From Streptomyces cylindrosporus (lineage in GTDB: Bacteria > Actinomycetota > Actinomycetes > Streptomycetales > Streptomycetaceae): a stretch of DNA of 64,000 nucleotides. Shown here piece by piece: positions 33,048 through 40,002 of this stretch. The position numbers and the translations under genes were made by a program. The stretch covers positions 62,001-126,000 of the forward strand of contig NZ_JALDAY010000020.1 in the NCBI RefSeq assembly GCF_022698165.1, written 5' to 3'. Each line of letters starts with the position of its first letter. Position 1 is the first letter of the stretch. The notes beneath the pieces are model-generated. The model saw nothing but the letters and a program-made list of their open reading frames with translations, did no database searches and was not told the origin of the DNA.

Positions 33048-33797
33048 ATGGCTAAGAGACGAAGCAAGTCAAAGCGGGTTCAAAGCTCTGGTGGGTGGCG
33101 GGAAACGTCGCACCGGCTGGTGCAAGGGTGGGGAGGTCCCCAAGGGACGACTATCCGTCTCGCGCGCCCTGAAGAGGGGCCGGCCGCAGTAGAGCTGCTG
33201 CGACTCTCGGGTGAGGAACCAGAGCCCGCAGTGCTACAGGGGTTGGAGATGGGCCTGGTAGGCGCAACCCTGGCGCGGGCGCTTGACCACGGTCACGACG
33301 CGATCCTCCGGGATCTTGCGGTTGTGCTCCAGTCGCCCGAGCCATCGTGGGGCAGTCTTTCCGCCAGCTTGGGGCTTCTATTGGTCGCTGTCGACTCGAC
33401 AGGGCAGGTTGTGGGGGCACTGCTGGCTCATCCGCCGACGTCATTCCTCCTCAATCTCGCTGGTCAGGGGTTGGAGCAGAAAAATGTGTTCCTGGGACAC
33501 ATCGCCATTGCCAAGATCAAGGGGTTGGCGGTCGCCGAAAACAGCCGTCATTCAGGCATTGGCTCAGCTCTGCTTCGGCGGTGCCGTGAGGTCTATTGGC
33601 AGTGCGGCTATGAACTGCTGTATGGGCAGTTCCACTCCGATCGCGGGCTGCTGCCGTCGTTCTACAGGGCCTCTGACTTCGAAGTGCTCTCAGAGAACGA
33701 CGGTGTTGACCTCTGGGTGGTGTTTGGGCAGCGCGTTGTCCTGACCAACGAGTCCGGCGAGCGAGTCTTCTACCGATGGCGTAGGCACAGCGGCTAA
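33048..33797 (+). CDS. GNAT N-acetyltransferase
   Basis: 249 aa from ATG 33048 (MAKRRSKSKRVQ); the frame is open 96 bp further up. After a basic, probably disordered 40 residues comes TTIRLARPEEGPAAVELL, the usual GNAT beginning, then VAVDSTGQVVGALLA and the acetyl-CoA loop LAVAENSRHSGIGSALLRRC (R-x-x-G-I-G). It ends with FYRASDFEVLSE. 128 bp after HEPN copy 2 and on the same strand, so it may belong to the same cargo unit. GNATs in toxin systems can act on aminoacyl-tRNA or on antibiotics; no substrate is visible. Confidence 0.85.
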   Translation: MAKRRSKSKRVQSSGGWRETSHRLVQGWGGPQGTTIRLARPEEGPAAVELLRLSGEEPEPAVLQGLEMGLVGATLARALDHGHDAILRDLAVVLQSPEPSWGSLSASLGLLLVAVDSTGQVVGALLAHPPTSFLLNLAGQGLEQKNVFLGHIAIAKIKGLAVAENSRHSGIGSALLRRCREVYWQCGYELLYGQFHSDRGLLPSFYRASDFEVLSENDGVDLWVVFGQRVVLTNESGERVFYRWRRHSG

Positions 33798-33939
33798 CGC
33801 AATACGGAGGGGGCCGGTCGCGGCTGGGGCTGGCCCAGCTCCGCTTGTCTCAGCGAACGCTTAACCCCCTCTTTGGCCCGCCGTGGGCGCTTCCTGGAAG
33901 GGGCGTGAGGTGCCTACGCCGCTCGCGTAGCGTCGCCTT

Positions 33940-34584
33940 GTGCTGGCACTCTTCGACCTCGACAACACCCTGATCGACCGCAGCGCGGGCATTGAGCAAT
34001 GGGCTCGTGGTTTCGTGCACTCGCGCTCCCTCTCCCTGGAGGCGGAGGCAGTCATCTGCGATCGGCTCCGAGAGCGGGCTCACCCTGAGGATTTCGTGGG
34101 CTTGGGGGCGGCCCTCGGTCTCAGCGACGACCCGGGCGACCTCTGGCACGAGTACGTCGATGGCCTCGCGCGGTCGGTGCGCTGTTTCCCCAGGGCCCGG
34201 GAAGGGCTCGAAGCGCTCCGTAGCGAGGGGTGGACTATCGGCATTGCGACGAACGGTGCACGGGATATCCAGCGAGCCAAGCTCGCTGCGACCGGTCTGG
34301 CCCCGCTCTTCGACGGCATCTGTGTCTCGGGTGAGGTAGGGGTGCGGAAGCCAGAGCGCTGTCTCTTCGAGGCTGCGGCGGCGGAGTGCGGCGCGTCGCT
34401 CAGTGCTGGTGGGTGGATGGTCGGTGACAACCCCGAGACGGATATAGGTGGGGCGAGGGCGGCGGGACTGCGGACACTTTGGGTGGCCAATGGCCGTGAA
34501 TGGGCCAATGGCCTCCGCGAGCCCGACGTCATGGTGCCGGGCATTGTGGAGGCCATCGAGATACTGCGAGGCAAAGCGGTCTAG
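33940..34584 (+). CDS. HAD-superfamily hydrolase (subfamily IA)
   Basis: 214 aa, GTG start. All four HAD motifs are in place: DLDNTLID near 5-12, IATNG, the Lys in RKPERCLFEAA, and GDNPETDIGGARAAG. Likely a small-molecule phosphatase. Its stop codon (34582-34584) overlaps the stop of the convergent dehydrogenase gene (34581-34583) in CTAG. That tight arrangement suggests the four genes travel together although the HAD gene is on the other strand. Confidence 0.92.
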   Translation: MLALFDLDNTLIDRSAGIEQWARGFVHSRSLSLEAEAVICDRLRERAHPEDFVGLGAALGLSDDPGDLWHEYVDGLARSVRCFPRAREGLEALRSEGWTIGIATNGARDIQRAKLAATGLAPLFDGICVSGEVGVRKPERCLFEAAAAECGASLSAGGWMVGDNPETDIGGARAAGLRTLWVANGREWANGLREPDVMVPGIVEAIEILRGKAV

Positions 34585-35432
34585 GTCGGCTCGTCGTGCG
34601 GGGCCGTGTGCAGCTTCTCCAGGACAAGCGCGGGATCCGGCGTCGTGTCCTTGAAACCTGCCCATCGCTCCATCACGGCGGCTGCGGCGTTGGCCAGCTC
34701 GGAGGGGAGCCCCGCTTCTTCGAGAGCGTGCGCCGCCTCTTTCATCTCCGGGCCCCAGCGCCACGACCGAGCGGCGACCTTAGAGAAGTACGCGGTCTCT
34801 GCCAGGTAGCTGGTTGTACGGCCTTCGGCGATGTCGAGTAGTTCCGCCTCCACTCCGTGGTCACTGGCGAGGGCGTAGGCGACCGCGGCCAGAGCGCGGC
34901 TGGCCTTCTGGTAGCTGCTGTACGAGAGTTTGAGCGCGGACGCCTGCCCGATCTCGTCTGATAGGTGACGTGCTTGAACAGCGCTCCTGTCGAAGAGCTG
35001 GACCACCTGGTGCAGCGCGTCGGCTGGCCCGGATAGGTAGAGGCGGGGGCACTTCGAGCCCGACGGCGGAGACCCGATCACGGAGCCGTCGACTGCGGTC
35101 GCCCCGGAGCGCTGCACGATGGCGCTGATGTTGGCCATCGTTGCGGGAGAGACAGCGTTCCCATCGACGTAGATTCCGGCGTACGAGCACGCCGTGACGT
35201 TCCGCGCCACTTCCTCGGCGGCGGCCGGCGGGCACAGGCTCAGGATGATGTCGGCCCGCTCGGCCATCTCGCTCAGCGCGTGTACTGGCGTGAGACCGTA
35301 TCGCTCGGCTCGTTCCCTGCTTCTCGCGCTGCGTCCGGCTGGACACCACAGAACCTCAGCACCGGAGCGCCGCGCCTGAGCGGCGACGGCAGCTCCCATG
35401 CTGCCCGGGTGCAGGATGCCGAGCGTCGTCAT
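34581..35432 (-). CDS. 6-phosphogluconate dehydrogenase-like NAD(P)-binding protein
   Basis: 283 aa. Rossmann N-terminus LGILHPGSMGAAVAAQARRS, then ILSLCPPAAAEEVARN and VDGSVIGSPPSG, as in beta-hydroxyacid dehydrogenases and imine reductases. The C-terminal helical domain has LKLSYSSYQKASRALAAVAY, with Lys in the place of the catalytic Lys. ATGA overlap with the kinase gene upstream. Third gene of the operon starting at 37029. Substrate unknown. Confidence 0.88.
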   Translation of the reverse strand: MTTLGILHPGSMGAAVAAQARRSGAEVLWCPAGRSARSRERAERYGLTPVHALSEMAERADIILSLCPPAAAEEVARNVTACSYAGIYVDGNAVSPATMANISAIVQRSGATAVDGSVIGSPPSGSKCPRLYLSGPADALHQVVQLFDRSAVQARHLSDEIGQASALKLSYSSYQKASRALAAVAYALASDHGVEAELLDIAEGRTTSYLAETAYFSKVAARSWRWGPEMKEAAHALEEAGLPSELANAAAAVMERWAGFKDTTPDPALVLEKLHTAPHDEPT

Positions 35433-36013
35433 CCGACAAGCTCCGGGATGCTCCGACTCTCGGCTGAGGCGTTTGCCGTGAGGGCGTCGATGATGGCATT
35501 GGCGGACTCGGCGGGGGTGAGTTGGTCGGTCCGGAGGATGAGGGTCCACGGCTCGGTTTCGTGGGCCAACAGATCCTCCCGGGTCTCGTGCCAGACCTTC
35601 ACCCGAGCCTCTACGTCCTTGTCTCCGCGGCTGATCGAACGCGACTCCGTGACGTCCAGCGGGCACCACAGGAGGACGCGAATCCAGTGCAGAGGGAAGT
35701 TAGCCGCTGCACTGGCCCCCACGACCTGCCCCAAGTGCAGAACGGGGATGCGGCCGGCGTCGACCAGGGCCGCGAGGCCCTGCCGGTCGATGGCGTACTC
35801 AGCGCCGTAGCGGGCGTTGCGGTAGAGGAGTCCTCCCGCGCGCGACAGTTCTTCGATGTGGTCAACGGTCGTGAGCCGGTATCCGGTCGCGCGTCCGGGT
35901 CCAGCCTTGAGCCGCTTGAATAGCTCGAACTCCGGTCGAAGCCGCGACAGTTCAGTTGTGACGGTGTCCTTGCCCGAGCCAGGCGGCCCGTACAGGATCA
36001 CGCCGGACGGCAT
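35429..36013 (-). CDS. Small P-loop kinase (guanylate-kinase-like)
   Basis: 194 aa. Walker A is YGPPGSGKDTV at 8-18. LTTVDHIEELSRAGGLLYRN and YGAEYAID resemble the nucleotide-binding region of guanylate kinases. PVLHLGQVVGASA and VLLWCPLDVTESRSISRG look like the core strand and the LID with basic residues. A role in phosphorylating a nucleotide or small ligand is inferred from the family only. Starts in the stop codon of the XRE-kinase gene (ATGA); a GTG one codon earlier (36016) is possible. Confidence 0.85.
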   Translation of the reverse strand: MPSGVILYGPPGSGKDTVTTELSRLRPEFELFKRLKAGPGRATGYRLTTVDHIEELSRAGGLLYRNARYGAEYAIDRQGLAALVDAGRIPVLHLGQVVGASAAANFPLHWIRVLLWCPLDVTESRSISRGDKDVEARVKVWHETREDLLAHETEPWTLILRTDQLTPAESANAIIDALTANASAESRSIPELVG

Positions 36014-37029
36014 CACAGCCCGCCGCCACTCAGCACGTCGCGCGCTTCGTCGACCAAGGCGACGGCAGCGCCGAGGCTGTTGTCGACGACGAAGTGCGGG
36101 CCCTGAGGACGGAACTTCAGATCAAGCCCCGACGCGTATTCCTCCCACGCTTCCATTTTCCAGGCATCGCGTGCCGCGCCTCGGAATTCGATGTACTCAC
36201 GCATCGATTCGAGGTCGCACTCAACCCATATGGTCGCCACCGAAACCCGCTTGGACCGGCAACGATTTTGGAAGCGCTGCATCCACTCGGGCTGGGCAAA
36301 CTCTGCAATGAACGGAGCGTCGAGGATTGCCGAGATCCCGCAATTCAAGTTGTCCCACGCAGCTTCCATGAGGCATCGATATTCCAGTGGCCGGACCTTT
36401 TCTCGGTAAAGATCCGAGCTCCGGTCGTGTGCCTCTCCGCCCAGTGAAACAAGCAGCTGATCGACCAGTGGGCGCGTAAGTGAGTCCTTGTCGAGGATCG
36501 GCCAACCGGTGAGCCCTCCGAGGAACTTCGCGAACTCTGACTTCCCCGACCCTGCGTACCCCCCGACCAGGATCACGGTCGGCCCGTCAGTGCTTGCCCC
36601 GGCCGTGTGGCGGCTCCATGCGTTGAACACACGATTGCGCAGAGCCTCGCTGTCCACGTCGTCGGTGCCCTCGCGGATGCTGCTCAGTGCTTTACGTACT
36701 GCGTCCGGTTGGTCGGGGAGCCTTCGCTCAGCGGAAGCGGGCGCCGGTACGGATTCCACAGGGGCATCCTCTCCGGGCAGGGCTTTACGGAAGCCGAGTT
36801 GGGCCTCATTGCGACGATAGAGACGGCAGTATGCCCGGCGGTAATGGGGACCTGGATATACCGAACCCTTTTCGTGGCCCCAGATCGTCTGGAAGTTCGC
36901 GGCAATGTTGAAGCCGTGCCGCTCCGCGATTTCGCGGAGCTTCTCTCCGGTGTCTTCCAGGGTGAGCCCTATCTCTTCGCGGTGCATCCGCAGGAGATCC
37001 GGCTTCCAATCCGGGCGCTTCCGAGCCAT
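36013..37029 (-). CDS. XRE helix-turn-helix fused to a P-loop kinase (AAA_33/zeta-like)
   Basis: 338 aa. N-terminus 1-75 is a helix-turn-helix (LRMHREEIGLTLEDTGEKL, FQTIWGHEKGSVYPGPHYRR). About 145-335 is a kinase: Walker A GGYAGSGKSEFAKFL, a DKDSLTRPL segment like zeta-toxin and chloramphenicol phosphotransferase relatives, ATIWVECD and a basic EYIEFRGAARD lid. ATG has a near-perfect site, GGAGGGG 4 nt upstream. First gene of an ATGA-coupled operon. The DNA-binding part may autoregulate (see 37062-37131). A regulator-kinase fusion is not common. Confidence 0.85.
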   Translation of the reverse strand: MARKRPDWKPDLLRMHREEIGLTLEDTGEKLREIAERHGFNIAANFQTIWGHEKGSVYPGPHYRRAYCRLYRRNEAQLGFRKALPGEDAPVESVPAPASAERRLPDQPDAVRKALSSIREGTDDVDSEALRNRVFNAWSRHTAGASTDGPTVILVGGYAGSGKSEFAKFLGGLTGWPILDKDSLTRPLVDQLLVSLGGEAHDRSSDLYREKVRPLEYRCLMEAAWDNLNCGISAILDAPFIAEFAQPEWMQRFQNRCRSKRVSVATIWVECDLESMREYIEFRGAARDAWKMEAWEEYASGLDLKFRPQGPHFVVDNSLGAAVALVDEARDVLSGGGL

Positions 37030-37061
37030 CTGCCCCTCCTAGATAGCTAGTCGGAGCCGCG

Positions 37062-37131
37062 AGTGTAGCGGCCCGGCTAGCGCTGTGGAAATTCGTGATA
37101 GTGCATGTGTAAGCGGATGTGTAAAACCGCT
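37062..37131 (-). promoter_or_regulatory. Promoter and possible operator of the kinase operon
   Basis: On the minus strand TTTCCA (37086-37091) and TACACT (37062-37067) are 18 bp apart, giving a leader of about 25 nt. Upstream of it are AGCGG-10-CCGCT (37112-37131) and a direct ATGTGTAA pair, which could bind the XRE domain. Confidence 0.4.
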
Positions 37132-37262
37132 CGGACTTTCTCAGGTAGCGGGACGTGATACCGGTTTTCGCGCCTCGGCGGTCAACTTGTGGCACACCGA
37201 ACGAGGAGGTTCAGATGCCCCACGGCGCGGCTGCTCAGGCCCCACCCCGGTTTACTGGAAGG

Positions 37263-37619
37263 TCAGTTCTCTTCCAGGGTCGCGACGCGTTGGCGCAGCT
37301 CTCCGACTTCGGTCCGCAGTTTGTCAACTTCCTCGCGCAGCTCCGTCAAGGTCCCGACCGGATCGGCGAGCTGCGCGGCGGACTGGTCGGCGCCGGCAGT
37401 CAGGAACACGCCCTTGCCCTGATGGCTGACGACGAGCCGGTCGGCCTTGAGCTGATTGATGGCGGCGCGGGCCACGGTCACCGTAACTCCGTAGGCCTTC
37501 TGGAGATCCCCGTACGAGGGGAGCTGCCCGGTCTCTGCGAACTCGCCACCCGCGATGCGTCGCCGCAGGTCATCGGCCACCTGCTGATAGGCGAACTGCT
37601 TGCCGGTCCACTCGACCAT
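37263..37619 (-). CDS. GntR-family regulator of the AICE (KorSA-like)
   Basis: 118 aa from ATG 37619 (MVEWTGKQFAYQQVADDLRR); the frame continues to 37721 but the upstream residues overlap the operator repeats. The winged helix-turn-helix is at 8-75 (IAGGEFAETGQLPSYGDLQ, AYGVTVTVARAAINQLKADR, LVVSHQGKGVFL). Instead of an effector domain there is a C-terminal coiled coil (about 85-118, LTELREEVDKLRTEVGELRQR). This fits the short GntR repressors that silence AICE transfer and replication. Divergent from the transfer operon. Confidence 0.88.
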   Translation of the reverse strand: MVEWTGKQFAYQQVADDLRRRIAGGEFAETGQLPSYGDLQKAYGVTVTVARAAINQLKADRLVVSHQGKGVFLTAGADQSAAQLADPVGTLTELREEVDKLRTEVGELRQRVATLEEN

Positions 37620-37642
37620 CTGCACCCCAAGTTTCGTCTCAG

Positions 37643-37747
37643 CCTCTGCCTCATAGTGCCTGTGCCGCAGAGGTAGAACCAGCGTCCCATGCCGCTTGTT
37701 CCGTGAGGAGGCTTGACGCACTCTGCCTCACAGTGCACTCTGAGGCA
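37643..37747. promoter_or_regulatory. Operator repeats for the GntR regulator
   Basis: Two related sites. CCTCTGC (37643-37649) pairs with GCAGAGG (37667-37673). TGCCTCA (37724-37730) pairs with TGAGGCA (37741-37747). Both contain the direct phrase CTCTGCCTCA(T/C)AGTG, and GCACTCTG is doubled at 37718 and 37735. They sit just before the gntR start, where an autoregulatory operator is expected. Confidence 0.6.
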
Positions 37748-37824
37748 TAGACGGAGAGTGATTCGTCCCGCAACGGGTGGATCGCTTGACGGCCTGTTTG
37801 ACCTGCACGAAAGCGCTTGGCGAG

Positions 37825-37922
37825 TCCCGTGAGAACGGGAGCCCTGACCTGGGGTTACCGCGCTCGCCGAGGAGCGACTGTGGCGCCCCCTGGACGGGGT
37901 GTCTTGAGAACTCAACAGCGTG
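37825..37922 (+). promoter_or_regulatory. rrn-like antitermination leader (boxB hairpin then boxA)
   Basis: TCCCGT-GAGA-ACGGGA (37825-37840) is a hairpin with a GNRA tetraloop. 58 bp further on, CTTGAGAACTCAACAG (within 37899-37922) closely resembles the boxA region of actinobacterial rRNA leaders, which I recall as TTTGAGAACTCAA. The order boxB then boxA is that of rrn leaders. It stands about 280 bp before the first transfer gene and before the hairpin at 38135. NusB/NusE-type antitermination over the long transfer operon is inferred. Confidence 0.55.
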
Positions 37923-38134
37923 CGGACCCAGCTACCTGCACACGGGTGGTCGATGGGTCCTGAGGGAGTCCCGCCCCACCTCTGCAAGCGGGCGGGCGCG
38001 TACGGGTCTGTCCCGTGCGCGAGTACAGCGCATCCCGACCTCTCCGCAGCTCATCGACTGCGGCCGGTTGCCTCCGCTGCTCGTCTCGTACGAGCAGCGC
38101 TGAGGGGAGCCGGATCTACCGACTTCAACGGCGT

Positions 38135-38164
38135 GCGGCCCCGGTGCTCGAACACCGGGGCCGC
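38135..38164 (+). terminator. Strong hairpin before the transfer operon
   Basis: GCGGCCCCGGTG (38135-38146), 6-nt loop, CACCGGGGCCGC (38153-38164): a perfect 12-bp stem 38 bp before the first ATG of the operon. It may be a leader terminator that the boxA signal overcomes, or it may protect mRNA. Confidence 0.55.
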
Positions 38165-38202
38165 TGTTCGGGCCGTTGCCTACTGCTAGGGAGACACGAC
38201 CC

Positions 38203-38460
38203 ATGAAGCTCATCGTTGCTGTTCAGGAGCCCGTTACCGATGGCCTGCCGGACGCGGAACCGTCCTGGCGGGACCTGCACGCCATCGAGTTGGAGCGTCC
38301 GCTGATCGATGCGGAGATGGACCTGCTGGACGTCCAGATCAGCCTGTTGGACCGGCCGGCGTCGGAGCTGGATCAGCGTCGTCTGCGCCGGGCAGCGAAC
38401 AAGGTCCTGGCCGCCCGCCGCACGGTCGCCAACCGGCTCGGGACGGGGGACGCCGCATGA
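38203..38460 (+). CDS. Small AICE protein, first gene of transfer operon
   Basis: 85 aa from ATG 38203 with AGGGAGA 9 nt upstream. Charged helical protein (LHAIELERPLIDAEMDLLDV, QISLLDRPASELDQRRLRRA). Short proteins of this type regularly open AICE spread/transfer operons; no function is known to me. Stop overlaps the next start (ATGA). Confidence 0.8.
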   Translation: MKLIVAVQEPVTDGLPDAEPSWRDLHAIELERPLIDAEMDLLDVQISLLDRPASELDQRRLRRAANKVLAARRTVANRLGTGDAA

Positions 38461-39563
38461 CCGGCACCGTTACGACGTCGCCGCGCAAGCTGACCCGCGG
38501 CCAGGCGCTCGTGCTGACGGCGGCGTTCGTGCCGATGGTCGCGACCGGAGGGTTCGGTGCGATCGGCACGTTCTCCAACATCAGCCACATGTACGGCAAG
38601 GGCACCGCGGCCGGTGCGGTCGCGGCCGGTGAGGGCGCCACCGCGGTCCTCGCGCTGGTCCTGCTCGGTCTGACGATGCTGGGCCAGGCGTCCCCGTGGC
38701 CGGTGCGTGCCGGGCTGTGGGCCCTGCCGGCGGCAGCGTCGGCGATGTCGGCGATGGCGGCCCCGGATGCGGGCCGCGTGGTCATCTACGCCCTGACCCC
38801 GATGGGCATGTCCGTCTCCGCCGAGGGCGCCGCGTTCCTCGCCCGTCGCATCGTCGTCCACCGCGACGGCCGCGATCCGGAAGCCGAGCGCAAGACGGCT
38901 GAGCTTGTTCAGGCTCTCGCCTATCACCGGGCCCGTGCCGCCAACCACCCGGACGCCAAGGTGCAGGCCCAGTCGGAGCGGGAGTCGTGGAAGCTCGCGG
39001 AGAAGGTCGGCGTAGGTGACGTCACGCTCGGGGCACGGCTGGTGGACGTGCAGCGCGAGCGCGTCACCGAGGGCGCGGATGCCGCCCTGGCCGCCATGTT
39101 CGGCACGCCCGTGACGCCGACCGTCACGCCCCTGGAATCCGCCCCCGCGATCGCACCGGCCCTGCCCCCCTCGGACACCGCCCGGGACGCGGAAGACACG
39201 CAGGTCAACGCCCAGTCTCCCTGCCCGGACAGTGAGTGTGACGACGGTCGTGACGCCACCGTGACGCCGGACGTCGAACCGCCCGCCGAGGACACCGAGC
39301 CGTCACGGGATGAGGAGGTTCGCCTCCCGGTCGTGACGCTCGCGGACGTGGCGATGGTCGCGGGTGTGACGGTCCCTGAGCCGGGGGCCACGCTCTCGGA
39401 TGCTCAGCTGGTCGTGGTGTTGCGGTTCCTGCGGCACTCGCAGAACCCGCCGCTGTCGTATCGGCAGGCCGCGACGGAGTTCCGCGGGCAGGGCTTCAAG
39501 GGCGCCGAGGACCGGGTGCGTGAAGCGTGGACCACGCTCATGGCCGCCGAGAGCACGTCGTGA
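38457..39563 (+). CDS. SpdB-like membrane protein (spread/transfer)
   Basis: 368 aa. Four predicted helices in 15-135 (ALVLTAAFVPMVATGGF, GATAVLALVLLGLTMLG, VRAGLWALPAAASAMSAM, VIYALTPMGMSVSAEGAAF), then a cytoplasmic part: coiled RKTAELVQALAYHRARAAN, an acidic Pro/Thr-rich linker (250-300), and a C-terminal helix-turn-helix-like domain (LSDAQLVVVLRFLRHSQNP, SYRQAATEFRGQGFKGAED). Such proteins help move plasmid DNA between hyphal compartments in related elements. Overlaps both neighbours (ATGA, GTGA). Confidence 0.8.
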   Translation: MTGTVTTSPRKLTRGQALVLTAAFVPMVATGGFGAIGTFSNISHMYGKGTAAGAVAAGEGATAVLALVLLGLTMLGQASPWPVRAGLWALPAAASAMSAMAAPDAGRVVIYALTPMGMSVSAEGAAFLARRIVVHRDGRDPEAERKTAELVQALAYHRARAANHPDAKVQAQSERESWKLAEKVGVGDVTLGARLVDVQRERVTEGADAALAAMFGTPVTPTVTPLESAPAIAPALPPSDTARDAEDTQVNAQSPCPDSECDDGRDATVTPDVEPPAEDTEPSRDEEVRLPVVTLADVAMVAGVTVPEPGATLSDAQLVVVLRFLRHSQNPPLSYRQAATEFRGQGFKGAEDRVREAWTTLMAAESTS

Positions 39564-39895
39564 CCCTGCCCGTCTACCGCTGGCGCCTGGCCCCGGAGGG
39601 CTACGCGACCTACCGGCAATTGCGCGCCCTGGGTCTGCGGCCCGGCGGGCAGGACGTCGCCGCTCAGCTCGAACGCCCGAGGCGTCGGCGCGGCCCGCTG
39701 GTCGCCTACCTGTACCGCATCGACCAGGCCAAGCCGGTGCGTCCGATGACCCCGGCCAGGTGGGCGGCCCTGGCCAAAGCGAACGCCGCCCGCCGCGTCT
39801 GCCCCGAGTGCCGGCGCGACGTCGGCTACGTCATCCCGCCCTCGCTCGGCATGTGCGGCTCCTGCGCCGCCCCCAACGAACAGTGCGCCGCCTGA
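39560..39895 (+). CDS. Small zinc-binding AICE protein (RRQRL-motif type)
   Basis: 111 aa from GTG 39560, which overlaps the previous stop (GTGA). YRQLRALGLRPGGQDVAAQL followed by RRRRGPLVAYLYR fits a small family often annotated by its RRQRL motif. The C-terminus has a four-Cys zinc site (RVCPECRRDVGY, MCGSCAAP). A DNA- or protein-binding accessory for transfer is likely; role unknown. Confidence 0.8.
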   Translation: MTLPVYRWRLAPEGYATYRQLRALGLRPGGQDVAAQLERPRRRRGPLVAYLYRIDQAKPVRPMTPARWAALAKANAARRVCPECRRDVGYVIPPSLGMCGSCAAPNEQCAA

Positions 39896-40002
39896 AATCC
39901 CCTGACTGAACAGCGCATCCCCATACCGGCGCAGGACCCGAACGCACCTTCTCACCAGCTCGTTCGGGTCCTGCTTCTCACTCCAGAAGGAGTGCACTCA
40001 GC

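Noticed and set aside
37155..37676. Plus-strand frame with a good ribosome site (GAGGAGG before ATG 37215)
   Set aside because: It runs antisense through the GntR gene, and its residues after the first 20 show no domain. A very short decayed gene at 37215 cannot be excluded.
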